NCBI RefSeq assembly: GCF_034702125.1
Contig: NC_085860.1
Coordinates: 52,346,393-52,410,392, forward strand
DNA: 64,000 bases
From: Engraulis encrasicolus
Lineage: Eukaryota > Chordata > Actinopteri > Clupeiformes > Engraulidae
Direction: 5' to 3'
Position numbers and translations under genes: made by a program. How positions within the stretch are numbered: position 1 is the stretch's first letter; every line of letters starts with the position of its first letter. This document shows, piece after piece, positions 9,924-22,070 of the stretch. Below the pieces are notes generated by a model, which worked only from the letters and a program-made list of their open reading frames with translations, did no database searches and had not been told where the DNA came from.

Positions 9924-12900
9924 AGGGATTCTATTATGCTTTTTCATGTCCACTACCCATTTATTGGGTTACACAGCATCTGTTATATGTAAAAGATTGG
10001 TGAAAGCCGCATTTCACCAATTGTCCTCTTGGGGGAGAATTTCTCTGCCACAGGAACGCTATTTCTCAACTGCCAGAGAACGCGTGGTTGGGTTTTCAAC
10101 ATTCTATAGCTTTTGTTTCCTGTACAGGTCTACGTCATGCCTAACATTGTATTGTACAGTGGTGCTCATATTTTTACATACCCCAGCAGAATATACGCTT
10201 TCTTGGCAATTTCTCACAAAATATGAAGAATTACACAAAACCTTTTTCACTCATTGCTAGTGACTGGCTTAAGACATTTATTAGCAATCTTCTGTTTGTA
10301 CTCTTTCAAAAGCATGATCACAACCCAAACTACCCAAATGACCCTGTTCAAAAGTTTACATACCCTAGTTTCTGATGCTGAATATGGCCCTGTTTAACAT
10401 CAGGGACCGCTCTAAATTGTTTGTGGTAGTTGTGGATAATGCTCTTAATGTTCTCAGATGACAAAACAGCACATTCTTCCTGGCAGAAATGGTTGTTTCC
10501 TATCATTTTTGTGGGTGTCTTGCTGGAACCTCACATTTGATGTTTCCCCTGAATGGCTCAATGATGTTGAGATCAGGAGAGTGAGACAGTCGCTCAAAAA
10601 CTTCATTTAATTCTTTCTGAAGCTAATGACATGTTGTTTTGGCTCTCTGTGTTGAAATATTGTCATGTTGGCATGTCCAAACAATGGACCATGTGCAAGG
10701 CTGATGAGTGTCAAGTTCCCTCCAGTATTTTTCACAGGGCAATGTATTCATCATTCTGCGAGTATGGACCAAAAGTGTAGTGCATTTGTAACTCAAATGC
10801 CCCCATGACATCAGTGGTCCATGACCATGTTTCACAGAAGGGATGGTGTAACTTTCATCATAGGCTCCGTTGACTGTTCTCCAAATGGTACTGTTAATAG
10901 TGGCTGAAAAAAGTTCCATATTGATCTAATTTTTCCAAATGACTTTGTCACAGGCATTCTGATGCTTCTCACTATGCTATTTGGTTTATCATATGCACAA
11001 TAACATGTTTGCATTTTTGTAGTAATGGCTTTCTCCTGGCAACCCCCAACAGCCCATCTTTCCTCAAGTGCCTCTTTGCTGTACAGTTTAAAACATTTTT
11101 TCATGTTGTCCTATATTTCACCTGAAGTTATTTTTTTGGTTGTCCTATGCCTCCTGAACAATTTCCCTTGCAATGATCATTGCAATGCAATGATTCCCTT
11201 GCCCAATGGCTTGATTCCAACCAAACCCCCTCATATTGCATTTCTGAATTGAAATTCCAACAGTGCCAACATGACAATATTTCGACTAAGAAAGCCAAAT
11301 CAACCCGTCATTATGGTCGTTCTTGAGCGACCATCTCACTCTCCTGATCTCAACATCATTGAGCCACTCAGGGGAAACCTCAAATGTGAGGTTCCAGCAA
11401 GACACCCAAAGATATTATAGGAAACAACCATTCTGCCAGGAAGAATGTGCTGTTTTGTCATCTGAGAAAATTAAGAGCCTTATCCACAACTACCACAAAC
11501 AATTTAGAGTGGTCCTTGATGTTAAACAGGGCCATATTCAGCATCAGAAACTAGGGTATGTAAACTTTTGAACAGGGTCATTTGGGTAGTTTGGGTTGTG
11601 ATCATGCTTTTGAAAGAGTAAACACAGAATATTGCTAATACGTATCTTAAGCCAGTCACTAGCAATGAGTGAAAAAAAAGGTTTTGTGTAATCCTTCATA
11701 TTTTGTGAGAAATCACAGAGAAAGCGTATATTCTGCTGGGGTATGTAAACATATGAGCACCACTGTATGTACCTAACATTGCTGCTTATGGGATGGAGTG
11801 TTGACGATGTCACAGACCATTTATTAATTGCAGAGATAGTAGACCTAACGCGGCTCGTCTGTCCATTTGTTAGTAGCAGCCACATAGCCTATCTGAATTT
11901 GACAGTATTGTGATGAGATGTATCCTATTTGTGACTACACCACTCAGTGTACAAGAAAAGCGTACAAGGATGTGTAGGATTTCGCCATCCAGAAGTTGAT
12001 TCCATCACGCATGGTTTTTTTTAAGTCATAAATCGGCTCCGTCAAATAGGCTACAGCATCGGTCTAGTCTACAGGCTACACTCACCTGTGGCCTAAGTTA
12101 TATATGTTTCATTGTGATATTCATTGTGCATTTTACATTGATAAAATACCGGTAGGTAGGCCTATGGCTAACGGGTCAGAAACAGTTGAATGAGGAAGAT
12201 CGAAAACAGGTACGCGTTAACCCAGCTGCGCACTGAGAATCCAAAACACTTCCAAGTGGGTGAAGGACTCGAATCTCTCCTCTCTCTCTCTCCTCTCTCT
12301 CTCTATTCGCTTCAGAGCCGTTTTGCATATGCTGTTGACAAGACTAACTTTTGTTTGTTAAGATGTGAAAACCCCACACTTTTATTGCCTTTTGAAGCAT
12401 AACATTAAGTAGAAGACGTGCGCTGGTTTTATCCAAATAGGTCTATCACGACTCGACCAGTAGCCGTTTGCATCAGCAATGTTGGCAACGTTAGTATAGG
12501 CTATGCATACAATTCAGTAATTAAAATGCAACGCAGTTTTGTTCATTCATATCTGCAACAGCAACGTGGCTTGACGTCGTTTAAAAAAATTGGTCGCGTC
12601 GTCGGGCGGCACGCCATTAATGAAACTGAAACCGAAACGGATATTGTTAAATAATAATAGGCTAATAATAGTAAAAAAAAAAAAAAAAACCTCCTGTCCT
12701 GTCGATAAATGCGAACAGAAAAACCACGAAATCGAGACTAGGCCTAGGCGTTATTATAAGACCCAGTATGAAACCAATCCATTGCCCATTGCGCAACCAG
12801 TCCACGGGTGCGTCATTTCTGCCAGGGACTGAATGGAAATGCAGTTGTTAAAATGAAACCATGCACCTGAAAATACAAGGTCTGAAATGTATTTTTATGA

Positions 12901-13658
12901 AGCATAGCCTATCGCCATTGTGCATTAGGCCTACACACAACGAGCGAACAAGAACTGAATTTTAAAAGCCAACAACAGCAACGCGTGCGCTCAGTAGGCT
13001 ATTCAGTCTGGCGTAGAGCCACTTGCAAAGGGGGAATACATAGACCACAGAATGCTTTTGAACACGGAGTTCATATCACAAATAGGGTGTCACAATATCA
13101 CTGACAGACGTTGAATTGATAGCTTTGAGTCCGACAAGTCGTGCCGCTTGTCTTAAACGGCGCACTCTTTCAATTTCGGATTGCGTCTTTGACAGCCAGA
13201 CAGAGCACAAGGGGCTGTCTCGGGAGCGAAGAAAATGTCCACAACTTCGCTGAATAAATATAATTTGAACTGTGTACAGCAATTGCAGATTATTAGCTCA
13301 TTGGATAGCCTATTTTGTGTGTTCCTTCTCCGATTAATTGTGAACATTGGGTGGAATATTTGGCTTTCAACTTTAGACATAGGCGTTGGATTCCAGGTCA
13401 AAAGCAGCTGTGCTGCTGACGGAATATTAGTAATAGAATGCTTGATGAAACATTCCATGCTGCGCCGAGATTTCAGGACGTTGATGGTCTAAAATTCTGC
13501 ACTTCCACGCGTTTCTAACGGGGGACATAGGGTACATGTAAACAATGATACAAATAATGGACATGAAAACGTGTGGTCATTGGAAATGAACTCTAATTCA
13601 CACAGGAAAGCAAAATATTAACAATGAAATTTATCCTAAATAGCATAATAGGGCCCCT
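9924..13658. mobile_element. TTAA-flanked element (piggyBac/Kolobok-like), middle layer
   Basis: TTAA at 9920-9923 and 13659-13662 flanks inverted ends reading AGGG-ATTCTATTATGCT on the left and AGGGGCCCTATTATGCT on the reverse of the right. TTAA targets are used by piggyBac and Kolobok elements. I see no intact transposase. The element is split by the Tc1-like insertion and otherwise holds about 2.1 kb of sequence without recognisable coding content. Confidence 0.6.
10157..11765 (-). mobile_element. Tc1-like transposon with about 440-bp inverted arms, degenerate
   Basis: The ends CAGTGGTGCTCATA and its complement are flanked by TA (10155-10156 and 11766-11767), as expected for Tc1/mariner. 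The minus strand from about 11105 to 10560 retains a broken Tc1 transposase: RERWAVGG-type start, TIPSVKHGHGPLMSWG in the catalytic domain, then SPDLNIIEP. Frameshifts and stops make it a pseudogene and the N-terminal DNA-binding part is absent. The right arm (about 11320-11765) is an inverted copy, over 90% alike by eye, of the left arm (10157-10590). The SPDLNIIEP-encoding end therefore occurs twice, in opposite orientations. Confidence 0.8.
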
Positions 13659-13818
13659 TTAAGCAAAAAAAAAAGTAATGCAAAAAATACTTTTACTGGT
13701 AACTAGTTACTTTTATAGTGAAGTAACACAGTTACTAACGCAATTACTTTTTTGGAGAAGTAACTGTTACTTATAATTAGTTACTTTTCAAAGTAACTTT
13801 CCCAGCACTGCACACCCA

Positions 13819-15180
13819 GGCCACAAACTGGTTGAACTGCTGCCATATGGCAGTAGATACAGATCTATGAAAGGACAAATAGACTGAACAGGACACACAG
13901 GGCTGTAACCAGACATTTTCAAATACCAAGGTCAAATACTGCATGCTGAACAGCATACTGTATATTTAGAATGCCTCAAGCACTTCAGTCAAACTATTAA
14001 GTTAATTTTTATTAATCACTGTCTTGAGGATACATGGGGGTGGGGTATACACACCGAATTTATCATTGTTTATCATAGATCGATTTTCATCATAGATAAA
14101 TTTGACATTTCTGAAAAAAAGGACATGACCTCTGTGTCCTCAAGGGTAATTACGGCCATGAGGACCAATAGACTGAAAATATTTTTTATCTAGCGGCCAT
14201 CACTGCACTTAATTCTGCTACCAAATAGTTTTTTTTATGGGCCAAGCAGCAAAGCTGGCGAAGGCCCCTATAGTTATTGTAGGTTCTCTTTCGGTCAACT
14301 CATTTCGACATCTCCTATGGGTATGCTCACTTTTGTGTGAGATATACGGAAGACAGCTTTTTCATCATGCCACCAGGCCAATGAGCCGCTTGAAACCTGG
14401 TCTTGGACCTCATCTGTCCACGTGGCTTGGACCTCATCTGAACTCTTCTTTGCCTGCGAAATATCAGAAGTTTTCGCGACGGCTCAACTGTCCTTTAGAG
14501 CATGCTGGAGGCTGTTCCCGGATGCTGTACTGCGGAGAAAATAGCTTTCCAATCACCCCTGGTTTTGCCGAAAGGTAAGTGGACGTGTTACAGTACTACC
14601 ACTGTTTAAGACATGGCTTTCTTGGGGGCAATTGCCATTCCGAAACAATGAAACTTTGAAAAAAATATAGTGATGGTTCTCCAGTGGGTTCAATAAATAG
14701 CCTACACTAACATATCCTGTGATCTGTGACCAGTTCTTGATAACTTTATAACCAGTGCGCAATTTAAAGCAGGCAGTGCACAGTTTAAAGCAGGAACAGG
14801 TATACCTTGCTCGAGGACAGGAATCACAAAATCAAATCCATCCAACAACAATGTTCACGATATTGAATGGTTTGTGTAGAATTCTGATCCTTACGGCTGT
14901 AAAAATGCATGTGCTGCACTGGGTGGCCAGGATTTTGATTAAGACTATTAATAAAAACAATTAGTTCAGTTAGTTCAATTAGACAGCAGAGGAAGTGCGC
15001 CTACTGACTGGCCATATGAGGTCCTGGCCTCAGTAATTTTTGATAAGGCTCACAAAGCGCACAAACACTTCAGCTAATATCAGAGGTGATGCTTTCTTTT
15101 TAAAGCGGTACATGCTTTGCAACGAGTAGGCCTAGAGCTTGCACATGCCGCATGGGAAATCCACTCTCCAACATGCCGAC
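13819..15180. other. Unassigned, repeat-poor stretch
   Basis: No exon, RNA gene or bounded mobile element was recognised. Open frames are short (up to about 113 codons) and lack family resemblance. Confidence 0.5.
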
Positions 15181-15199
15181 TTAGATGGAAATGGCAAAC

Positions 15200-15465
15200 A
15201 CTTTCAAGGTGGCTGAATTCAAGATGGCTGAATTTTTGCTTGACCCATAACTTTTGACCTGGTGGATGGATTTTTCCCAGGTGTGCTGATGCTCTAGGAT
15301 AGGTCCATCACCTGAGTAGATGTTGGAGGCCAACAATTTCAAGATGGCTGAATTCAAGATGGCCGAATTCAAGATGGCCGTATTTTTGTTTGGTCCATAA
15401 CTTCCAAACGGATGGATTAGATGGATTTGTCCCAGATTTGGTGTGTTGATGCTCTAGGCACTTCA
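15200..15465. repeat. Local tandem repeat with AAGATGGC(T/C)GAATTC units
   Basis: A block ending CTGATGCTCTAGG near 15298 is followed by a second, similar block ending TTGATGCTCTAGG near 15458. Within each, 14-15-bp units of the type TTCAAGATGGCTGAA are repeated two to three times. The result is a degenerate two-level tandem repeat. Confidence 0.65.
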
Positions 15466-15894
15466 TTTTAACAGTTCACTATCACAGTGGATCTATCACA
15501 TTAGGTAAAATGCAATAACCAGTGTAACAATATGTAATACCATGTAATACGAGTTACACACAGAAAGGATGTCGCGGTGAACTTTTTTTGTACCGTCAAA
15601 ACTTTTAGCATTTCAAATGAGTTGCTTTCTTGTTTGCAGTGGGCCTACTTAATTAATAGCGCTTGCTGGAATCCACCAAGTGGGAAAGCTAGAGATGTAT
15701 GCCGCGTCCATGCTTACTGGAATCGATAAGAGAACTGTTAAGTAAACTGCCAAATCATTCCATGGAATTGAGATGCACGGAACTGGTTCTCGGTTCCCAA
15801 GCATAGTATTAAGTACCTTTGAACCTCGTAAATGGATGGAAAATGGATAACGATGGCTACTTTGGTGCCGACAGACTCACAGCAAAAGACAAAA

Positions 15895-16715
15895 TTTGAA
15901 TTATTGATTCTGAATTAAAAACATCATGTAAACAGTCATTCCTTATGTTTACATGAGACACTTAAGTCCGATTTAACTCACTTTAAATCTGATTAAAACT
16001 TCCGCTCTAAAAATATCATGTAAACACTTACCGAACAGGATTTAAGTTTATTCTGATTTAAACTTAAGTCCGATTAAAGTGGGTGGTTTATTCCTCTTTT
16101 AAATCCGATTAAACACGTTCCTCTGTCATGTAACCTTTTATTCAGAATTACAATAAGTCCGGTTGTTCCACGCATGCTCGTTGGCCACAAGATGTCGCTA
16201 AGACCCCATGCCCTTCGCTAGTGAGAAAAAAATAGCGGCACTTCCTGTTGATTTCTTACATGAAAGTTTTGCTGAATTTAAAGTACCGAAGCGACTATAA
16301 ATGTTGGGATTTCCATATATTGCCCCACGAAGTAATGAAGCACAACAAAGTTACTCCACATCACCCTTTGACCACTCGTTTTTGTAAGCTAGGTGTGTAA
16401 GCTAACTAGCATTTTGAAAGACCCAGCCCATAGGGCATGTCCCCAGCCTTGAGTCCGACTGAAGGCATTCACAAAATTCACAGAAGATTAGCACCTGTCC
16501 TGGTAGGCCCGGAGGTTTGGCGACCACGCCCCGGCGCCTTATTTGGCTCGCTCAGCATGTGCGTCCTCAATCCAATCGCAATGCTTTCTTTTCCCCAGAC
16601 GTTTGATCAGATTTCAGTGAAAGTACCATGTATACACTTTGAAAAATAACTATTAATCCGATCTATTAAATCTGATTTATTAAATTGGACTTACAAACAT
16701 CATGTAACCGTACCC
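15895..16715. repeat. Dispersed repeat rich in (A/T)AATC(C/G)GATT(A/T)AA
   Basis: The motifs AAATCCGATTAAA, AAGTCCGATT and CATCATGTAA(A/C)C recur through about 0.8 kb. They occur in inverted orientation near both ends (about 15920-16130 and 16640-16710). This looks like a non-autonomous DNA transposon, but I could not fix its termini or a target duplication. Confidence 0.4.
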
Positions 16716-17019
16716 ATTGTGTATCCATTTTTGTTGTGATACGAGTAGGCGTTGCTGAGATATGAGCTTGCATCCTGTTTGGCGTCTTCGCCGCCAATTT
16801 TGATAAAATTGTGGGCGGGGCGCCATTGTTGTTTGTTTTTACTAAATCCAAAATGGCGGGAAAACCATCCTGGCGGAAAATTATGTCATGTTGGATGAGC
16901 CGAACGTTATGGCATTGGAATGGGCTCTTTAACTCAAATGGTTCAGCTGCTGGGCTTCTAGTCAGCCAGCCAAGACCCTAAAATAAATGTTTGATGGCAT
17001 TTTTTGTTAAAAGTTGGCA

Positions 17020-17605
17020 ACCATGCCAGAAGTTATCAGCTTGGACTAAGGATTCAGAATCACCTGGTTGCCAACATGGAACTTGACCTTTAAGGTCAAA
17101 TCTGAAGGTCAAAAGGTCAACCATGGTCAAATAACAGTTTTATTTAGTTAAAAATTGTTAAAAAGTTGTTAAATATCGTCATCAGAAGTCATCAGCATGG
17201 ACTATGGATTCAGAACCACCTGGTTGCCAACATGGAACTTGACATTTGTGGTCAAATGTAAAGGTCAAAAGGTCAAAAACAATGTATTTTCTGGTTAGTC
17301 TATTTTGGGAACTGTAAGCAAACATGCTAGATGTTATCAGCATGGACTAAGGTTTCAGAATCACCTGGTTGCCAACATGGAACTTGACCTTTAGGTAGAA
17401 TTTGAATGTCAAAAACAATGCATTTTCTGGTTTGCCTTTTTTTTTGGGGGGGGGGGGGGGGGGTCATATTCATGGAATTCTTTTTCAAAAGATGACAATC
17501 ATGCTTGAAGTTATCGGCATGGACTAAGGTTTCATGGTCCATGGTTGCCAACATGGAACTTGACCTTCAAGGTCAAATTTGGAGGTCAAAAGGTCAACCG
17601 AGGTA
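17020..17605 (-). repeat. GGTCA-rich array, orientation A, about 4 units
   Basis: Units of about 150-175 bp each hold GTTATCAGC(A/T)TGGACTA, TCACCTGGTTGCCAACATGG and runs of AAGGTCAAA. The same consensus appears inverted at 19040-19870 and 20171-20275. A T9 tract followed by 18 G residues interrupts one unit at 17437-17463. Confidence 0.8.
17446..17463 (+). repeat. Poly(G) tract, 18 nt
   Basis: An uninterrupted run of 18 G follows a run of T. Its length is probably polymorphic and hard to sequence, and it could form a G-quadruplex. Confidence 0.9.
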
Positions 17606-18359
17606 AAAAAAAACCCAATGTTTTGGGTTTTTTTGTGATGTGCCTTCATAAAATACGTTCATAAAATAAGTTGTTTGCATTATGTATTGAATAATTAGTA
17701 CCTGGAGGAGATATGTCATCTTATTTAAGTCATTTCAGGTGAGTGATAGTATTGGAACAAATAATCGTAAAGAAAATAAAACTGTTTTGATGAGGATTCT
17801 CCCGAAGTGGACAGCGCTGTCAAAAGTTGCATTTGGGGATTTCTGACAGTGGACGGTGTAAGTGGTCGCGAGAGTCACTCTTCACCTACTAATGACTCAA
17901 ATAAGTATAAGATGACTCTGGACAGTGATTAATTAACCTTTTAATCCTACTTAGAGCCCCTTTAAACCCAAGTCTTCAGTGAACAACAAAAACAAGGACA
18001 TTTACCTTTCTGTTCCAATTCTTTAGGGGACTGTATATTTAGAAGTTATATAGTGTTTATTATTAGGGTATGAATGAAAGTGATTATTGCAAATTGTCAA
18101 TAACAAGAATGTAATTCATCATATTGTTTCTTTACTTCAATAATAATTAAAACAATAATTAAAATCCAAATGTGATGTTATGCCGTTTAAACATTCTACA
18201 TTTTAATCACATGCAGGTATACAGGGCTGTCCATTCCTCAGGCATGTATTGCCCACTTGGTTCTACAACCACATCTTATCAGTCCTAAGCTACTATGTGG
18301 AACTGGAGGTTTCCTTTGCCACACAGCCATCAAGTGTTGGTCTACAACTTTCCAACCAC

Positions 18360-18622
18360 CTGTCTCCTCAGTGTCTTTGTTAATATGTACTTTGTCAGAC
18401 TGCAGCCATATATTTGCCTGCTGATTTGCTTATGCAAGATGCAATCCATATGCATCACTTGGTGGTAACATATAAAATGCCTTTTAGTTTTCTGAAAAAA
18501 GTCGATCAATACCCAAAGATGAGCATGGTGCTTTGTACAGGTGACACAAAAACTCAAGCCTGGGAAATTGCAACAGAACATTCTGCAGTAGTCATGAGAA
18601 CATACAAAAGTGTGGAATACTT
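18360..18622 (+). pseudogene. Possible relic of an RNF213-like exon, opposite strand
   Basis: The plus strand encodes an isolated frame containing ADLLMQDAIHMHHLV and KKVDQYPKMSMVLCTGDTKT. The second string recalls the conserved YDEVLLCTP-T-T stretch of RNF213, which lies some 400-500 residues beyond the last exon visible here. The frame then degrades, and orientation is opposite to the rnf213-like gene. The identification is weak. It could be an unrelated gene relic or a transposase fragment. Confidence 0.25.
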
Positions 18623-19039
18623 TATTTACTCTTACTGTAGGTTTTATTTCCTAACCATAATATGACATAGCAAATCAGCAAGTATCCTTCATTGCTATAA
18701 CCATTTGAAACACATTAGAAATAACAGAAGTCATTATTTTTTCTATGGAAAGCCTGTGAATTGATGGGGCAAAGCAAATTCACTGGTGAGCCAAGGCATA
18801 TCCCATTTCAGACCAGCAGCTTAATGTACTTCTCAAAGAAGAATACAGTAAGTTAGATGACCAGAGTGAAAATTTTAAAAATACAAGTTTAAGTTAATTT
18901 TATGCTAATGAGCTATGATGAATGTCTAAGGATGACAGGCCAGAGCCCCACCATGATAAGCCAAATCAAACATTACATTATAGGCCTACTAATTATTCAA
19001 TATACAGTACCATGCAAACAACTTGTATTTTATGAAAGC

Positions 19040-20280
19040 ACATCACCAAAAAACTGATTTTTTAATTGATCTCGGTTGACCTTTTGACCATCAAATTTGA
19101 CCTTAGAGGTCAAGTTCCATATGGTAACCAGGTGATTCTGAAACCTTAATCCATGCTGATAACTTCTAGCATGGTTGCCAACTTTTGAAAACAAGAATTC
19201 CATGAATATAAAGATCACCAAAAAAGACTAACCAGAAAATACATTGTTTTTGACCTTCATATTTGACCTTAAAGGTCAAGTTCCCTGTTGGCAACCAGGT
19301 GATTCTGAAAGATTTCCACGGACACAGTCCCCCAAAAAGTCTAACCTTAACATACATAGTGTTTGACCTTTTAACCTTCTAATTTGACCCTAAATGTCAT
19401 GTTCGGTGTAAGCAACAAGTTGATTTTGAATCCTTAGTCCATGCTGATGACTTCTGGCATGGTTGCCCACTTTTAACATCGTTTGAAAAATTTTAACTAA
19501 ATAACACTGTTATTTGACCGTATTTGACCTTTTGACCTTCATATTTGACTCTAAAGTTCAAGTTCCATGTTGGCAACCAGGTGATTCTGAAACCTTAGCC
19601 CATGCTGATAACTTCTGGCATGGTTGCCAACTTTTGAAAAAGGATTCCATGAATATACAGTTCCCAACAAAGACTAGCAAGAAAAGACCCTGTTTTGACC
19701 TTTTGGCCTTCAAATTTGACCCTAAAGGTCAAGTTCAGTGTTGGCAACAAGTTGATTCTGAATCCTTAGTCCATGCTGATGGCTTCTGGCATGGTTGCCC
19801 ACTTTTATCAATTTTGTGACAATTTTTAACTAAATAACAGTTATTTGACCGTGTTTGACCTTTTGACCTTCCGATATGACTAGGGATGTAAATAAAATCG
19901 AAATGTATCGATGTATCGGAAGTATGGGCTGGTAATTTAATCGAATCGCATCGTATCGTGGGGCATTCTTAAGAATCAAATCGTTGGCCCCTGTGCAATG
20001 TCCTAGGTCCATAACACAATAGTAATGGAAAAGTAATGGGAAAAAATCGTATCAAACCAAATCACATCTTATCGTGGGGAATTCTTAAGTATCAAAAAAA
20101 AAATTGAATCCCAGATTTAAGAAATCGATACCGTATCGTATCGTCATGAAGGCTGTGATTTACACCCCTAGATTTGACCTTAAAGGTCCAGTTCCATGTT
20201 GGCAACAAGTTGATTCTGAATCCTTAGTCCATGCTGATGACCTATGGCATAGTTGCCCACTTTTAACAAAGAAATCCACC
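19040..20280 (+). repeat. GGTCA-rich array, orientation B, with a hAT MITE inside
   Basis: About six units carry AGGTCAAGTTCCATGTTGGC, GATTCTGAA(A/T)CCTTAGTCCATGCTGATAAC and TGGCATGGTTGCC(A/C)ACTTTT. These are the reverse complement of the 17.0-17.6-kb array. A 290-bp hAT-like element (19881-20170) splits the last unit. Confidence 0.8.
19881..20170. mobile_element. hAT-like MITE (290 bp)
   Basis: The termini TAGGGATGTAAAT and ATTTACACCCCTA are inverted. They are flanked by GATATGAC (19873-19880) and GATTTGAC (20171-20178), an 8-bp target duplication with one mismatch. The interior is full of ATCG(A/T)ATCG words. The insertion interrupts a GGTCA-array unit, so it is younger than the array. 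Confidence 0.8.
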
Positions 20281-20775
20281 AAAAGTTTATTTAAGCACAT
20301 TAGCTGCTGGTGGCTGGCTGACTATACGGTGTAGAAGGAAAATAGAGAAGAAAAGAGGAGAAATGGTCGGATAACAATAGTATGCTTGCCGCATGGCAAA
20401 AATAGTACAACAATAGAATAATAGTTTGCCTAGGCTATTGTTATGCAATTGATAACAATAGTATGATTGCTCTTGTTTAATTAGTATGCTTAGACAATCA
20501 GATGGCTCACTAGCCAACACTAGATGCACATGATGTTCAGAGCTGCATATAAGTCTAAGCCTACAGTACGCCTATCTTTCTACGGCTCTACTGATGTTTT
20601 CTGGAGACCCCCGAAGAAGACTGTAGGCATCATGGAAAGACAGACAAGATAATTGCAATACCTGGCCAGGTGATTATTGCCAACACGGGTAGCAATTAGC
20701 AACTGACCCAAATCCAACACAGTGGGCATTTATCAAAATTTAGTGTGTGCACTTCCAAGTATATCAGCCTAATTA

Positions 20776-22014
20776 CCGTATTAGCCCGAATATAAGACGA
20801 TCCTGATTATAAGGCGACCCCCCAATTTCAGGCTCATGTTTTGGGGAAAAAAGTTTTTTGAGGACTTAATTTTGTTTCACATTGGAAACTTTTCTCAAAA
20901 TGCAGTTTTTAATTTGTTGGACAATCTGAGGCTTTTTACAAAGAACAAATTTCACAATATAATTTTCATGGAATTTCCATGATATAAGACCACAGATGGC
21001 TACTCATATCCTTTTCCTTTCTTTACTCACTTCACCTGTCAAGCGCCAATAGGCACCTACAGGCTACAGCCGCCTGGGCCTGCCTGTTTAAAGTGCGACG
21101 CAACATAGCCTACACTCAGAGCATTAGTCTGCGCCAGCCAGGCAACCAGTCCAGTAGAGATAGGCTACCTGTTGTGCCATGCACAGATTTGGCAAAATGT
21201 TTAGATGACAGCAATATCTAACCAGCAGCCGTCTCGCCAAATCGCCGATCATTTTATGCATCCAAAGTTTTCCGTTGGACTGTAGAAACCGAATGTGACC
21301 AAAGGCAGATTGACGCATTGCACTTGAAACCCATGCTCTGCCTATCAGGACCACGTTGACATTAAAAGTGATATTCATTTCGTACCAAGGGTAAAACTCC
21401 TATTGATTTTATATGAACAAGACAATCTCTTGCCCTAACCATTATTCTGTGTTGTTACATCGTTGCGAGGCATATCGTCAAAGGCACCGCTTGTCAGAGG
21501 CGCCACTTTCTCGCGCACACAGATGACCATTGATTGGCTGATGACAGCATCGAAAACTTAGCCTACAGGTTGTTCGTCAAATCACCCTTCATTTCTTTAG
21601 TTTCTAGTGGTGTTGTCGGCTGACCAGAGAGAACGACCAAAACTTTCCTGATGAGACTGTAAAACCAAACACAAAAAATAAAAGCAGAGCTACGAGCCGC
21701 GATTGACTTGTGTTTTTCCCCTTGCATCGCGTTGACATTGACAGTTGATAGACGTGCGGTGCAACAGTCATAACGAAACAAGCATCTGCAAATTTGATAT
21801 GGACAAAACAATCTCTTAACCCATCCATTATTGAGTTTTGTGGCATTGTTGTGAAGCATAGGCTAATGGTGGCCGCATTCAGGTTAAGTAAAAAAAAAAA
21901 AAAAAAAAAAAAGTTTAAACTTTTTTCTCTAGCGCGCGAAAATAAGACGACCCCCCTTTTTAGAGTACTATTTTTTTATAACAAAAACCACGTCTTATAT
22001 TCGGGCCAATACGG
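20776..22014. mobile_element. TA-flanked mariner-like element (1.24 kb)
   Basis: The ends CCGTATTAGCCCGAATATAA and TATTCGGGCCAATACGG are inverted and flanked by TA (20774-20775 and 22015-22016). TAAGACGACC-type words repeat at both ends. A poly(A) run of about 24 lies at 21888-21911. No intact transposase is visible, so it is probably non-autonomous. Confidence 0.7.
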
Positions 22015-22070
22015 TAATCACACCCAGCGATCAGATACTCTTTGGTGAACTCTACGGAGTATCCGATCAC

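Larger units (their letters stand above)
9005..13810. mobile_element. hAT-like non-autonomous element, outer layer of a nest
   Basis: The element is flanked by a perfect 8-bp duplication CACACCCA (8997-9004 and 13811-13818), the size made by hAT transposases. It starts CAGTTCTGTGAGTAAC and ends as the complement of CAGTGCTGGGAAAGTTAC, so the termini match imperfectly. Both subterminal zones (about 9015-9130 and 13670-13805) are packed with GTTAC/GTAAC words. No hAT transposase frame is visible. Removing the inner insertion leaves about 1.1 kb. Confidence 0.75.
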
